Shown: positions 1 through 12,700 of the stretch, one piece after another
How positions within the stretch are numbered: the first letter of the stretch is position 1
Layout: each line of letters begins with the position of its first letter
Source of the DNA: Arctopsyche grandis
Lineage: Eukaryota; Arthropoda; Insecta; Trichoptera; Hydropsychidae
Length of the DNA: 64,000 nt
Direction: 5' to 3'
Assembly (NCBI RefSeq): GCF_051622035.1
Contig: NC_135364.1
Coordinates: 25,474,501-25,538,500 of the forward strand
Notes under the pieces: model-generated
Told to the model about the DNA's origin: nothing
The model's input: the letters and a program-made list of their open reading frames with translations, nothing else
Database searches by the model: none
Made by a program: the position numbers and the translations under genes

Positions 1-965
1 ATATTGCCGCTACACTACATATACTCATACACGCCTCGAATACTAACCTTTCCAAGCTCCAAATAATACAAAATAAATCCCTAAAAATAATTTATAACAC
101 ACCCATATATACCAACTTTAAAAAACTGCATGTCATAAATAATATTCCGTTAGTTACAGACATTACTAACAAACTAACCAGTAGATTCTAAGACAGAAAC
201 ACTAATAACCAAACTAACACACTTATGAAGAGTCTCGGTGATTACAACAAAATGTGTATACCCTTCAGGTATAAACACAGATTACCTAAACACAATATGC
301 CTTAGATCGTCGACTTTAGAGAGTCTTTAATTAATATTATGTATTAGATGTATTATGAGTATTTATACGAATTGTAAATAGGTTTTTGAGCTCTTTTTCC
401 TATTATTCTGTACATATTAACATTAGAATAATATAATACTATGATTACTAACAAAATTAAATTAAAATTGAAAAAGCTTGGTTTGTATTAATATTAAATA
501 AGTCAAAATCACAATTGGTAGAAATGAGTGTATTGATAGTGGAGATTGCACGCCAGATGAATGAGCTTCTTTCATAATTAGAAAATATATTAGGGACGTA
601 AAGGAGCTCATTACATCTGGTCGTTCTATTAGGCACACGCAACGATAGTCTACTCAATAATTGAGGACAGTCAATCGAGTCGTAGAGGATGTTCAAAGTT
701 GTTAAGATATCAGCTATCTCCCTCTTGACAAGTGGAAGCAGATGTTGACAAGCATCTTCATAGGATGCATAGGATAATACCTCAAGAATCTTTTCTGGAT
801 GCGCTCCAATCTGTCCCTTGCACCAGAGTACTCTATGATTACTAACAAAGTTAAATTAAAATTGTAAAATAGAAAATTATCAGCAGATCAGTAGCTATTA
901 AAATAGATATAAGATGTATTGTGAACATAATTTATTAATAATAAAAAGCATTTAAAAATCAAAAA
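1..965 (+). mobile_element. Jockey-like LINE, 5'-truncated 3' end, interrupted
   Basis: The first 200 bases, read in the third frame, encode a typical C-terminal tail of a jockey-type reverse transcriptase (KLQIIQNKSLKIIYNTPIYT), broken by an in-frame TAA near 189. A 3' UTR follows, recognisable by the phrase AGGTTTTTGAGCTCTTTTTC, ending near a run of TTTAAAAATCAAAAA. The same 3' end recurs at 19723-19922 and 50645-51136, so this is a dispersed family. The copy is split by another insertion at 471-832 and its 5' part lies outside the window or was never copied. It is dead. Confidence 0.8.
471..832 (-). mobile_element. Second LINE fragment nested in the jockey-like 3' end
   Basis: This insert is bounded by a 32-bp direct repeat (439-470 and 833-864, one mismatch), which marks it as a separate insertion. 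Read on the minus strand it encodes the end of another non-LTR reverse transcriptase, containing LERIQKR-like text, then ADILTTLNILYDSIDCPQLL and RLSLRVPNRTTRCNELLYVP. This is the usual C-terminal region of jockey/CR1-type polymerases in insects. It is strongly 5'-truncated and non-functional. The family assignment is by recognition of motif style only. Confidence 0.65.
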
Positions 966-1053
966 AATATATATACTCATACGAATAGTGTTATTATATG
1001 TACATCAATGACACTTTCAGTATATTAAATTTATATGTCTATAATATACATAT

Positions 1054-4000
1054 GGAGTTCGGTCTTTCGTGTCATGTGAGGAGGACGTGCTTCTGCGTTC
1101 CTCCCGCTATTACTCGCTTAAACCCGGCTATTGCACGAAATTTAACTTAACCATCTAATCACTTATTTTACTAATTGCATCCTAGTATAATTTAAGTGTA
1201 AAAATAAACAGCAAATCGGTCGTAAAAAGCGGTTTTATATCAGTTATTTCGAAAAATTTTGTGCTAATTTTTGTGTCAAATCGGTGTCAAACGAGATACA
1301 TCTCCCTACCTGAATACAAAAAAAGGGTCCTTCGCCAGCCAAGTCGGTCCCACAGAAGCAATAAATCTTCCACATAATTGCTTCCAGCCAAAAATCTTTA
1401 ACGAACTTTACTTAATAGAATAATAGCAAACAGAAACGGTGTTTCCCAACTGTCTATCAGTTCTTTTTCATATTTAAATTATATTAAAGTAATTCGTGTA
1501 ATTTTATATACTTTACTAAAGTTATTATTAAAATATTAAATTGCAAACCGCACTCACATATATAAATCCGTTGTCTCCAAAGAGGCGTCTCACGATAAAG
1601 ATCTGTAAAAAAGTAGTATAACAATTGCTAATCTATTATTATCATAACTAACTACTTTCACTTACAAAGTAACCCTGTTAAATGGCATGTAATAACTCAT
1701 AAGTGATCCAAGTGATACCTAGGATGACTATATGTCAAAGCTGACCACAGAGAAGAGTATATGGCGGTAAGAACTCACTCCTTGAATGGAAATCTCTCTC
1801 AAGTACCGCCTTTTTCTCAACACATCTTGGATAAATGCGAGAAAAATAATATCCAAACCTCCAACAAGGTAAGAGTGACGATGGATGATAGCTTAGCTAA
1901 TAGAAACCTGTATTTAGCCACGTACAATGTAAGAACGTTATCGAGTGAAGGAAGTGTGCTTGCATTAGAGAATGAACTAGAAAGTATCAAATGGGATTTA
2001 GTAGGACTTAGCGAAGTAAGACGAAAACAGGAAAACCAAATAATCCTAAAAAGTGGTAACTGTCTCTACTGGAGAGGGCTACCAAATGGTAGAATAGGAG
2101 GAGTAGGGTTTCTTATCAATAAGAGAATAGAAAGAAATATTATAGAAATAAACGACATATCGGAACGTATATGCTATGTAGTATTAAGAATCTCGAGCAG
2201 GTACACTTGTCAAATCTTCCAAGTGTACGCCCCCACATCTAGCCACCCAGACGAGGAAATAGAAGACTTCTACGAAAAACTACAGGGCGCATACGATAAT
2301 AGCCGCCACCACTTTAAAATAATCATGGGCGACTTTAACGCAAAAATAGGACAAAAGGCAAACACAGAAAGAGCAGTAGGCAATTTTGGTACCGGCCAAA
2401 GAAACGACAGAGGCGATCGCCTCATAGAATTCGCAGAACACAACAGGCTCTTCATCACTAATTCATTTTTCAGGAAAAACACCAACAATAAGTGGACTTG
2501 GGAGAGTCCTAAAGGAGACAGAAACGAGATCGATTTCATCCTAACAAATGCCCTGCACTCCGTTAAAGACGTTAGTGTTTTAAGTAAAGTAGATATAGGC
2601 AGCGATCACAGATTAGTCCGTGCCAAGATGGCCATTAATATAAATTGCGAACGTAGGAAATTAATAAAAGGATGCAGTAACTCTCCAGATTTCGCTCAAC
2701 TAAGGTCTAGGAAAAAGGAATTCGAACTCGAACTTGGAAATCGATACGGGAAATTAAACCCAGAAGCAGACATCGAGGAATTGAACACTGTAATTAGTTC
2801 GGTTCTAACCTCAACAGGTAAGAAATTAGGTGGTTTCAGGAAACAGATTAAATTAAGCAAAATTTCAGCGGAAACAAAAAACCTAATTAAGCATAAAAGG
2901 AATTTAGATAGGGATAATAATAAGCAAGAATACAATCTAGTAAATAAGGAAATTAAGAAGAGAATAGTCAGGGATGTCAGGGATTTTAACAGCAAGCTAA
3001 TAGAAAATACCATTAAGAATAACCGTAGCCTGAAAAAGTGCAAACAGGATCTTTTCTTAGGCAAAAACCAAATGATCGCAATCAGATCAGAGAGCGGAGT
3101 AATAATTAGGAATAGAGAAGAAATCATAGACAGAGTTTACACGTTCTATGCAAAACTATACGAGAACGACAACGGCCAATTCCCCACTCTGGAATCGACA
3201 CACGGCCAAAGGGTTCCTGCAGTATTGCCTAGCGAAGTAGAGGCCGCGCTAAAAACTGCAAAGAATGGTAAAACCCCAGGGGAAGATAATATTCCCATCG
3301 ACTTACTAAAATGTGGCGGCCCCCCCCTAATTAATATCTTAGCTAGGCTTTTCAGCAAATGCATCCAGAACCAAGCTATACCAGAAGGATGGAATAACGC
3401 AACTATCATTTTAATACACAAAAAAGGCGACAAAAGCGATATCAAGAACTACCGACCCATTAGTCTACTTTCAGCGGTCTACAAGCTCTTCACGAAGGTT
3501 ATTACAGAAAGGCTGAAGAATATCCTCGACGAGAACCAACCTATAGAGCAGGCAGGGTTTAGGGCAAATTTCAGCACAATGGACCACCTCCAAGTAGTTG
3601 GCGAACTAATCGAGCGCGCCAACGAATATCAACGGCCACTGTGCCTAGGTTTCGTCGATTATGAGAAAGCCTTCGATACAGTTAGTCATAATGCAGTACT
3701 TAACGCTCTAAAAACACAGGGAGTGCCGGAACCCTATGTGGGACTGTTAGCTACAATATATAAGAATGCCACAGCTTCAGTTAAAATTTTTTCAGGTACA
3801 GATAGATTTAGCATAGGAAAAGGAGTAAGACAAGGAGATACAATCTCGCCCAAGTTATTCAATGCGGTGCTTGAGGGAGTTTTCAGGAAATTGGATTGGG
3901 ATACAGCCGGAGTAAGCATCAATGGTCGCTTTTTGAGTCACCTTCGGTTCGCAGACGATATAGTTTTAGTAGCTCGTGATTCAGCTGACCTACTTATCAG

Positions 4001-4729
4001 ACTAACACAGCTGGACAGGGAAAGTAGAAAAGTAGGATTAAAAATTAACGTAGATAAGACTAAACTAATGTTCAATAGTTATTGCATGCCTGATAGCATC
4101 CCCTTAGATGATAAACCAGTAGAAGTAGTAAATAATTATTTATATTTAGGTCAAATAATTGACATGTCTGGTAGTAAAAATGAAGAGATAAAGAGACGTA
4201 TGAAATTGGGGTGGAGTGCATTTGGACGGATGAATGCTGTTTTTAAATCAAAAATGCCACTCTGCCTGAAGAAAAGGATCTTTGATCAATGCGTTTTGCC
4301 AGTGATGACGTATGGATGTGAAACTTGGACACTGAACGCCAAGATGCAAAATAAAATCCAATGCACTCAAAGAAGTATGGAACGCTGTATGCTTGGCATA
4401 ACGAGGAAAGACAGGAAGCGGAACACGTGGGTGAGAAATATGACAAGGGTAGTGGACATAGTGGATAGAGTGAAGAGATTGAAATGGCAATGGGCGGGTC
4501 ACGTAGCTAGGAGGATGGACGAAAGGTGGACAAAAGAAGTGCTTGAATGGTACCCGAGAGAAGGCAAAAGAGTAAAAGGAAGACCGCAAGGAAGATGGGT
4601 GAACGAAATTAGGAAAATGTGCGGAATGAGATGGATGAGTGTTGCGCAAAACAGAGACGAGTGGAAGCGTGTTGGAGAGGCCTTCATCCAGCAGTGGATG
4701 GCGAATGGCTGTAAATGATGATGATGATG
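1054..4729 (+). mobile_element. Full-length RTE-type non-LTR retrotransposon
   Basis: The element is flanked by a perfect 11-bp target-site duplication, AATATACATAT, at 1043-1053 and 4730-4740. It has a roughly 700-bp 5' region beginning GGAGTTCGGTC, one long ORF (1761-4718), essentially no 3' UTR, and a tail of ATG/TGA triplets (4715-4729). A single endonuclease plus reverse transcriptase ORF, almost no 3' UTR and a short-repeat tail are hallmarks of the RTE clade. The intact reading frame and perfect duplication indicate a young insertion. It lies upstream of the first recognised dsf exon, perhaps within dsf intron 1. Five truncated relatives occur at 15256, 27670, 35092, 44495 and 59947. 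Confidence 0.93.
1761..4718 (+). CDS. Endonuclease/reverse transcriptase of the RTE element
   Basis: This ORF has 985 codons. Residues about 50-290 form an APE-type endonuclease: YNVRTL (N56), GLSEVRR (E85), MGDFNAKIG (D191, N193) and the closing SDHRLV (281-286). Residues about 540-810 form the reverse transcriptase: NYRPISLLSAVYKLF (563-577), QAGFRANFS, FVDYEKAFD (catalytic D633), GVRQGDTISPKLFN and the FADD box (730-733, D732 and D733). The C-terminal region (about 870-985) is rich in basic residues and tryptophans ([18 protein letters not shown]), as in other RTE-like proteins. No catalytic residue I can recognise is missing. The start is the first ATG of the frame; an upstream non-ATG start cannot be excluded. 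The stop TGA is the first of several TGA triplets in the tail. Confidence 0.95.
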   Translation: MAVRTHSLNGNLSQVPPFSQHILDKCEKNNIQTSNKVRVTMDDSLANRNLYLATYNVRTLSSEGSVLALENELESIKWDLVGLSEVRRKQENQIILKSGNCLYWRGLPNGRIGGVGFLINKRIERNIIEINDISERICYVVLRISSRYTCQIFQVYAPTSSHPDEEIEDFYEKLQGAYDNSRHHFKIIMGDFNAKIGQKANTERAVGNFGTGQRNDRGDRLIEFAEHNRLFITNSFFRKNTNNKWTWESPKGDRNEIDFILTNALHSVKDVSVLSKVDIGSDHRLVRAKMAININCERRKLIKGCSNSPDFAQLRSRKKEFELELGNRYGKLNPEADIEELNTVISSVLTSTGKKLGGFRKQIKLSKISAETKNLIKHKRNLDRDNNKQEYNLVNKEIKKRIVRDVRDFNSKLIENTIKNNRSLKKCKQDLFLGKNQMIAIRSESGVIIRNREEIIDRVYTFYAKLYENDNGQFPTLESTHGQRVPAVLPSEVEAALKTAKNGKTPGEDNIPIDLLKCGGPPLINILARLFSKCIQNQAIPEGWNNATIILIHKKGDKSDIKNYRPISLLSAVYKLFTKVITERLKNILDENQPIEQAGFRANFSTMDHLQVVGELIERANEYQRPLCLGFVDYEKAFDTVSHNAVLNALKTQGVPEPYVGLLATIYKNATASVKIFSGTDRFSIGKGVRQGDTISPKLFNAVLEGVFRKLDWDTAGVSINGRFLSHLRFADDIVLVARDSADLLIRLTQLDRESRKVGLKINVDKTKLMFNSYCMPDSIPLDDKPVEVVNNYLYLGQIIDMSGSKNEEIKRRMKLGWSAFGRMNAVFKSKMPLCLKKRIFDQCVLPVMTYGCETWTLNAKMQNKIQCTQRSMERCMLGITRKDRKRNTWVRNMTRVVDIVDRVKRLKWQWAGHVARRMDERWTKEVLEWYPREGKRVKGRPQGRWVNEIRKMCGMRWMSVAQNRDEWKRVGEAFIQQWMANGCK

Positions 4730-4740
4730 AATATACATAT

Positions 4741-6409
4741 ACATATAATACTGGGTTACAAAGTAACCTGAGGGCTGTGTATATTCTTGAGAATCAGTTT
4801 GTCCGGAATAATTCAAAAGCTCCTTTGCATGAATCATCCCCGGGAAATCCCCTCTCGCTCCCCTTCCCACCCACTGGTCAAACAAAACATTGGTCCTCCT
4901 TTGTGTTAGATCATCTCTGTGTCTGGGTACATGTATGTATGTATGTATGTATATGTTTGTACAACATTAGGTGTGAGAAATAGTATGGTTGCCGCAAAGA
5001 TCCTGACTGGAGCACACACCCTTATTCGTGTTCGCACAACCAACTTCTTATTACGTGCGAGGAAATTGAAGCATCTCTTCCGAGAGGAAGTTTCTCAAAT
5101 TGAATGGGATGCATGATGGACTTTTCGTTTTATACGCGAAGAAAATACACGCTCGTTCGCAATGAATTAAACCAACCTATGTATCTTGTGTTCTCTGAAC
5201 CGTCAATTATCACACCTGGCTACGGATCATTTTTACGCACGTATATTTAGACGAACATTCTTATCGCTCGGGTGTTTCATTATTGAAAGGATAATTCATA
5301 TAATTACACATTGACAACACCTAAAAATAATAAACAGCCGTTTCATTTTTTTATTCTAATAGGCTTCTATGTATGTACATATGTATGTATGTATGTAGTA
5401 GCTTTAACAATATTTGGAACCGTTAAAAAAATGAGTAAACTTTTCTTTATTAAATTTTCTTCTTTAATTTCTCGATCTTAAACGATAGTCAGATCTGTTT
5501 GTTTTTGAATCAGTGTAATTCTATTTTAGTTTATTAAAAGTTTTCGAAAAAAACTTTTATATAGGAAAAAACCTAAATTAAAAAACCAGAATCATAAAAA
5601 AACAATTAAGAAATCAATTCATTAAAATGGGAAAAATAGTTTAAAATATTAATGCACTAAAAAGGGAAAAATAATGCACTAAAATGGAAATTATAGTACA
5701 AAATGTAATTTAATAAAAAAAGTCCTACAATGTTAAATAAATAAATACGATATTATCCGCTATGATAACTAAATACTATAAGATGAATAATCTTCATATG
5801 TACTTATATGAACTTAATTGTGTATCTATATATCCCGCTTTCGGCATAAATATTGAATAGTAATAGTCTTTGAATTTTTTACATTTATTTATTTATTGAA
5901 AAATCAACAGATAACAGATGTAGAAATGCATAAAAATAAAAGATACATGTAACAAAATAGCAACCGAGCCCTATTATAGATCTTCACAATTTACAATTAT
6001 GTCCAAATGTAAATATAATATTAAAAGATTTAAAAGTAAAATAACAATAAGTCAAAATATCAAGGTTGGATTTTCTAATAATCTATTGTAAAAAGCGTGT
6101 AAAAGGATATGAAATATCTTAATTCTGATCAATATGATAGATGGCAGTGAAAATTAAATTCAAAATACACGATGAATAAATTACGATTAAGATGATAAAT
6201 AAATCATGCTTTAAAAATAAAAGGTTCTCCTATGTCGATCAATCACTCAAATTTATTTTACTCTATCTCAACAAAATATGTTACACGTGTCTATTTCAAT
6301 TATAAGTATTTTAAAACAATAAAAAAATCACAATCAATAGAAAAAACATCTGACTATTGATTCCAATACTCACTTTGAGCACAACAATACTAGATTTTGA
6401 GATAAAGAC
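4741..6409. other. AT-rich non-coding stretch
   Basis: No gene, RNA or clear mobile element is visible here. It contains short GTAT/CATA microsatellite runs (about 4930-4950 and 5370-5400) and long A/T-rich text. It lies between the RTE element and the first recognised dsf exon, so it is either dsf intron 1 or upstream DNA. Confidence 0.5.
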
Positions 6410-6530
6410 CGCAAAAGCCAAAAAATTGTCATATCATATTCGAATTCAGTGCGTCAAACTTAGTAAAGATTGGTTAGTCTCCGCTCTGGTAACTTAAAAA
6501 CGTGATTTTTTGTTGGTCAGTGCTATTTAC
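6410..6530 (-). repeat. Fragment of the fold-back repeat also seen in FIG4 intron 6
   Basis: The segment containing AAAGATTGGTTAGTCTCCGC followed by TCTGGTAA is, on the opposite strand, the sequence at about 59757-59830, and in this orientation the sequence at about 60690-60775. All three share the phrase GTCTCCGCTCTGGTA or its complement. It is an interspersed repeat arm of unknown class. Confidence 0.6.
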
Positions 6531-6761
6531 AGGGATTGAACAGTGCAATGTTTGAATTTTTGATCATATCAACTTTTCAACAATTGTCTTAAATTGGCAA
6601 GTTCTGAAATGAGACGGTCGATCTGTCTTCTATTATTATAATGAATCGTCCAATTTTTGTTAAATATTTTAAGAAATTGATTGAATTTTTATATTTTGGA
6701 CAAAAATTGAATTTATCATGTGTGTTTGGTTGTTTTTGTCTAATCTGAAATGTCATTCCAG

Positions 6762-9700
6762 GTGATCGTCTCCTCGACATTCCGTGCAACGTATGCGGTG
6801 ACCGCAGCTCGGGAAAGCACTACGGAATATACAGTTGTGATGGTAATTAAAATTCGACCGTTCAAAAATCGATCGCGATGCCGAATCAAACCACGAAACT
6901 GACGAAAATCGTTTCGATTTTTCCACAGGTTGTTCGGGGTTTTTCAAACGATCCATACATCGCAACAGAGTGTACACGTGCAAAGCCGGTGGCGAGTTGA
7001 AAGGGAGATGTCCTGTCGACAAAACGCACAGAAACCAATGCAGAGCCTGTCGTCTGGCGAAATGCTTCCAAGCGAACATGAACAAAGACGGTGAGATTAT
7101 CCTATTAATCAAAAATATAATATACATATGTGTGTGTGTGAATGTGTTTGATATTGAAACTATACGAGAGTGCCATGTGACGACGTATAGGCGAATGGAT
7201 TTCGTTATTCCCACAGACTATTGTCAACTGAGAATCCATTATAAAAGCAATATCATACACGCTGTGATCCTATTTTGCCAACTTGACGAATGGTGTCTTT
7301 TCTTTTCAAGTGGCGACATAAAAAAAATGACGATAAATAACTTGAAACCGTATCAATAAATAACCAAATGTTGATACGTACATTATATTATGCGTGTGGG
7401 CGAGGGTGAATCTAATGCGTAATTTTTCGTCATCGATTTCTATTACGAATAAAACAACGATTAAAAAATTTGATATGCATTATCATAACCGGAATTGTTA
7501 ACCCTTCCTCACCGAAGTGAGGCAGGGTTAACAATTCCGGGGGACACTTACATACATACATACCCCCAGTATGTGAGTGCCCCAATTTTGACGTTTTTCG
7601 TAATAACTATATGTGGTTTTCAAAGCTATACACCCTATGTTTCTTGTATTCCTAGAATGAACTACAAGAAATTTATTTGAATAGATTTTGTACGATTGAG
7701 AAAAGGGGTACATCGTAAAAAAATACATTTATACATTTCTACGTTCCAAAGTATGATTTAAAAGCGGTAGTGATAAGTCATGTTTTTGACTGTTTGGCGC
7801 TTGCATATTCTTGTTGATCGATGAATCAATGCGAGAGAAAGAGACAACTGTATTTTCGTAAGTTATTGTTTTCGTCGCTTTTTTGGCGCGTGGCTATTAA
7901 GTCAAGCAGTCGCCTGTTGGACTTACCTATGTGCGTTTGCGTGTCGATGTTTGTCGTTTTTTTTTATAATACAAAAATAGTCAAAAACATGCTATAGGGC
8001 TAAAACTTTTTTTTATGTTGATGTATAAAATGATTAATAATATATATGTATTGAACCCATTTGTATTGAGAAAAGGTGTATTTTGATTAAAAAATACTGG
8101 GGTCTTACTCGACCCCGGTTCGGGACACTCGTTCGATCTCGACGCTCCGTCCTTCAAAGGTTTTAAATCGAATCGTGAATTGGGTAAAATTTCATTTAAT
8201 CGTTTTATTCTATATTTATCTATATTTATCATCTTCTTATTTTTTGGCATGATATATGTATGATTGTTTTTTACAAGCCTCTTCTATGTTTGCCTTCGCT
8301 CGTTCGTCTGAGAATATTTGGATTTGATATCCTACATACATTCTTCCTATCGTTTTGAAATGCCATTTTGCGCGGTTGGGTCAACAATATATATGTATAT
8401 TCAAATCAAATCCACCAGTACGGTGGTGAAAAATAATCGTAATAGACAAGTTTATTAATAAGTACAAGTCTCTTGGTGAAAGTTTTATAGTGCAATTTAT
8501 ATATTTTTAGAAGCTAGAATAAATTAAATAATTAAGTAAATATAACAGCAGTATGGCTCGGTGGTTGCGTTTATGTTAAGCACCGAGAGGTTACCGGGTT
8601 CGATCCCATGCTAATCCTTAATACTGCTGGTCGGACTTGGATATTTGTGACTCCAAGTCGATCGTTTCTTATCAGAGTTTGGAAATTTATCTGATTTCAT
8701 TGTTGAAACAGTTCCTCTATCAAATTGGCAAAGATCATCTTACCCGGTATGTCACAAATATCTGAATTTGATTTATGTAGATTAAATATGTAAAAATGTA
8801 TATACAAATCTAAATCCATAGATGTCTCTATGGATTAATTAATTAATTAATTGTTAAATTTCGTGTTCTTCAGCCTCTCGAAATACAGCGATTTATGTTA
8901 TAAATGTTGCAATGTTTTTAATGAATTGTCTTCTAAGGCACATTGAGGTCTACCTGTTAGGCGTTCCTGGTATACATATATGTATGTATCTATGTAAAAT
9001 ATTTTAACGTTCAATGGGTACCTTTTTTGTTGAATATTATTTGAGAAAAGAAGTAATTTACGAGCGCGATATTATTTTCAAAATATTTATGTTTATGCAA
9101 TGTACATCTTCAGAAAAAAATGACTATGAGACTTTCACACCAAGAGACTTACATTATTCAAAAAAACCATTTATTATTAATTGATAAAATCAAGATCGCT
9201 CTAATGATGTGTGTATGTTTTTATTTAATCTATAAGCTTCAATATTTGAATTGCAGTGTTGATAAAATGTGTATATTTCTTTGTAAAATTTAAATTCGAA
9301 AACCGTTTTAGGTGATTTTTTTAAATAGGCTAATTTTTAAATCATATATGTATGTAGGTTTAATTGATGTGTATTTTGAGCAGTTTCTATTACGTAAAAT
9401 AGTAGGTCTAAATTTGCCTAAATGAAAATTAATCGAATCAATAGTTCGTGCTACGTTTTATATACTATGTATAAAAAAGTTAGAAGAGAGTCAACAGACT
9501 TTCCCTTTGAGCAATAATCCTTCAAACATAATCCTTTAAGTCTTCTCCCTTTGAGAAGAGAGCGCACCATTTACAATGAGAGAAATCTCCTTTTTGCACG
9601 ACAAGGCGAAAAAATTAAGAAGATATTTTATCCATCCTGAAAAAGGCTTAAGTTCGCTTTTTTTCCTTTATTCGTTCGTCTTTTTCCTCTCTCCTTTTCA

Positions 9701-12700
9701 TTGTGTGACCGGCTTAATTTTCGAATTTTCATACAATTGAACTTTTGAATTTAGTTAACGCGTTCGCATACACTTGTATGTATGTATGTAAGTGTGTGTG
9801 TGTGTGTATGTATATGTAAGGCTGTGCAAAAATTGATCATGTTCATAAATATTAAATGTACATAGACATATGTAGATACATATGTATGTGCACGTTTCAA
9901 TTGCACTTAGTAATATGTGAAAGCTAGCATCTACCGAACTCGTACTCAACTTGATCTTAGAAGTTTAGTTCAAGTAACTTAGACAGCACTTGCGGTGACG
10001 TATCAAGTAATGTTACATTAAGGTCTGTGCGCCGACGTATTTTGCGAAATTCAATAGTATATTATATTTTATACTGAATATTCTATAATGTATTAGTCTT
10101 TATTAGCTTTGAAATGTGTATGTATTTAGAATCTGTTTCATTTTTTTACAATTATGCCTTGACAGATTGTCCCAAATCGACACATATAGCCAAACTTGTA
10201 CTAGGGGTTCCAATACCGATACTACCGAAACCGGTTCTACTGGTTTTCAGTCAAAATTCCAGCTTTAGTAATTACCGGTGGTACAAAATAGATTGTCGGT
10301 AGAGTAAAAATATAATTTCAATTTTATGTTAGTCGAATTGTTTTGAATATAGAAGAAAGCGCTGTATCGATTACTATGAAGAATAAGACAACGCTTGATA
10401 TTATTTTTGCACTGCTATTCAAAGCTTTTTTAGTATTTATCGTAGATCTAAAATCAAATGTAGAGTATGCTGAAAATATCTTACCTGACACTATTAAAAT
10501 GAGAAGCCTAGATGCCTTTCAATTTTTTCGGAAACCTATTTATTTCACTTGAGAATTATTTGAATACATATTTACATACGTATATAATTTTTAAAAGCTA
10601 AAATGATCCATCCCACACAAAAACTCTTTACTTTTTTTCACCCTTGCTGATCGCGCGGTGTATGAAATCATATAAGTAAGTTAAAACTAAATAATTGTTT
10701 AAAATAATTATTGATTTACCAACAGCCAATCTGTTAATATTTTATTGGTAATTCATTAAATTTTATTGTACTAATTGCTTAAATTAATTAATACCTATAG
10801 ATACAGGTAGTACCGGTAGTTAATTTCTTTTACCGTATTACCGGTATTGACAATTGTCATTATTCATGAAATCCCTTATATGTACATATGTATTTTATAC
10901 ATTTTATTTAATTTTTTTATTTACGTATTTGCCACAGCGACATTACAGAATACTCTAACGCGTCACTGTGACCAGACATATAAGCATAATACAAATACTA
11001 TATGTAAAAATTAGCGAGATATCTACATATGTTATAGGTAATAAATTTTTGAAATCATATTCAAATAGTGGTGACATAGTGGGTAGGGTGTGTTTAGCCA
11101 ATTTTACGAAGGAACCGTTTCAACAATGAAATCAGATAAATTGGCAAACTCTGATCGACTTGGAGTCACAAATATCCAAGTCTGGCCAGCAGCATTAAAT
11201 ATTTTACTCAGAATAAACTCTTTTTAAATGGAGGTATGAACCCGGTGACCTGTAAGTGCTTAGTATCAACCCAACCACCGAGCATAAATATATAACTACA
11301 TTCAACTATACAGTGATGATAAATAGAGGGTAGGTAGCTAATTTGTATGTAACCGTTTCAATGATTAAATCGAATAAATTTGAAAAATATGATCTAATTG
11401 AAGTCACAAATATCTATGTAAATCTAAACAGCTGTACCTACCAAATAAATGCTTCGAACTCTATACATTTTGATTATTTTCAATCCGGTTCTAACCCGGG
11501 ACTTCTCAGTCGCTAACCCCTGAGTTATACTGTTGACTAATATATTTAATGTTTTTTTAATGGATGAAAACTATGTGTATGTGTGGTGATTTTTACAGTT
11601 TATTAAATTAATTTTCGATTTATTTTATTATGAAGTAAGCAAGTCGGTGCACAGGTCCCTCACTTGATTGTTTCGTAACTCCGACCCGCCTCGTCAAAGT
11701 TGAAGAAAGTTGTACGTAGACATCCACACAGCTCTCAACTTGCCACATACCTTCCACGCCCAACTTGGCCGCCAAATAAAGGGTTAAAGATAGGAGGGGT
11801 CGAGGGTGTCTATTTCGCACGCCCTCATAGCACCGTATAATTGCAGTGGAAATTTTCCCCATTTTAAAATGAAAATTTCTATCCTATCCTCTCTCTGTTT
11901 CTTTTTTTATTTATTTTTTTTTAATATATGTGTATAGCGATAATTTAATAACCGGAGAGACTGCCATATTGATTTCTGGTGTCGGAAAATCGTGTCGTTG
12001 TACACGTCTAGGTAACTTTTCACGTCAGTGTGTATATTGACAGAGAGTGCGGACCTGGGCTTGGCAGCCAATCAGCCAAGTCCAATAACGATATGCAAAC
12101 AAGACCCGCCGACTCCGCAAACTTGCTTCGGTATAATTTAATTCTATGGCCTTTCTCTCTGTCTATATATACATGCGTGTATATGTTGACGTGTATGTCT
12201 ATAATCTTCTATTCAAATCGTCGAAAGTATCACGTATTTATATGTACGTGTACTTCCAAATTTATTGACGTGTCACATATTCACTCTTACTGTTGGTGGG
12301 ATTATAGATTTTTCTCAATAATCTGTTTAAGATTGGGACCACTTTATTTTTTTTATGGTTATACTGTATTCCTAAAACAAGAAACTTTAACTATGAAATG
12401 AATATTTTAATTGAATTGATTATAAAAAAATCAAAGCCTGTCTTCTATGTTCAAATGTGAAGAATATTCTAACTGAAACTCTTACTGGTTTAAAATAATA
12501 AATAATCCACTTGCTAATATCCGTACTTAAAATATTTTAATTGTATTTAAAATTAAAATATAAAGACGGGTTGCTGTTTGCTTAATTATCTTTTTAAAAC
12601 AAACAGAAATGTTTATTTAAAGCAATACAATAAAAATTTCAGATTTGCATATGATTCCGCTAAAAAATGAAGATTATACGATACGTCTATTTATAGGTAG

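Noticed and set aside
8546..8620. Functional tRNA gene, suggested by A- and B-box-like motifs.
   Set aside because: It is the head of a SINE followed by the shared SINE body; no complete cloverleaf is evident.
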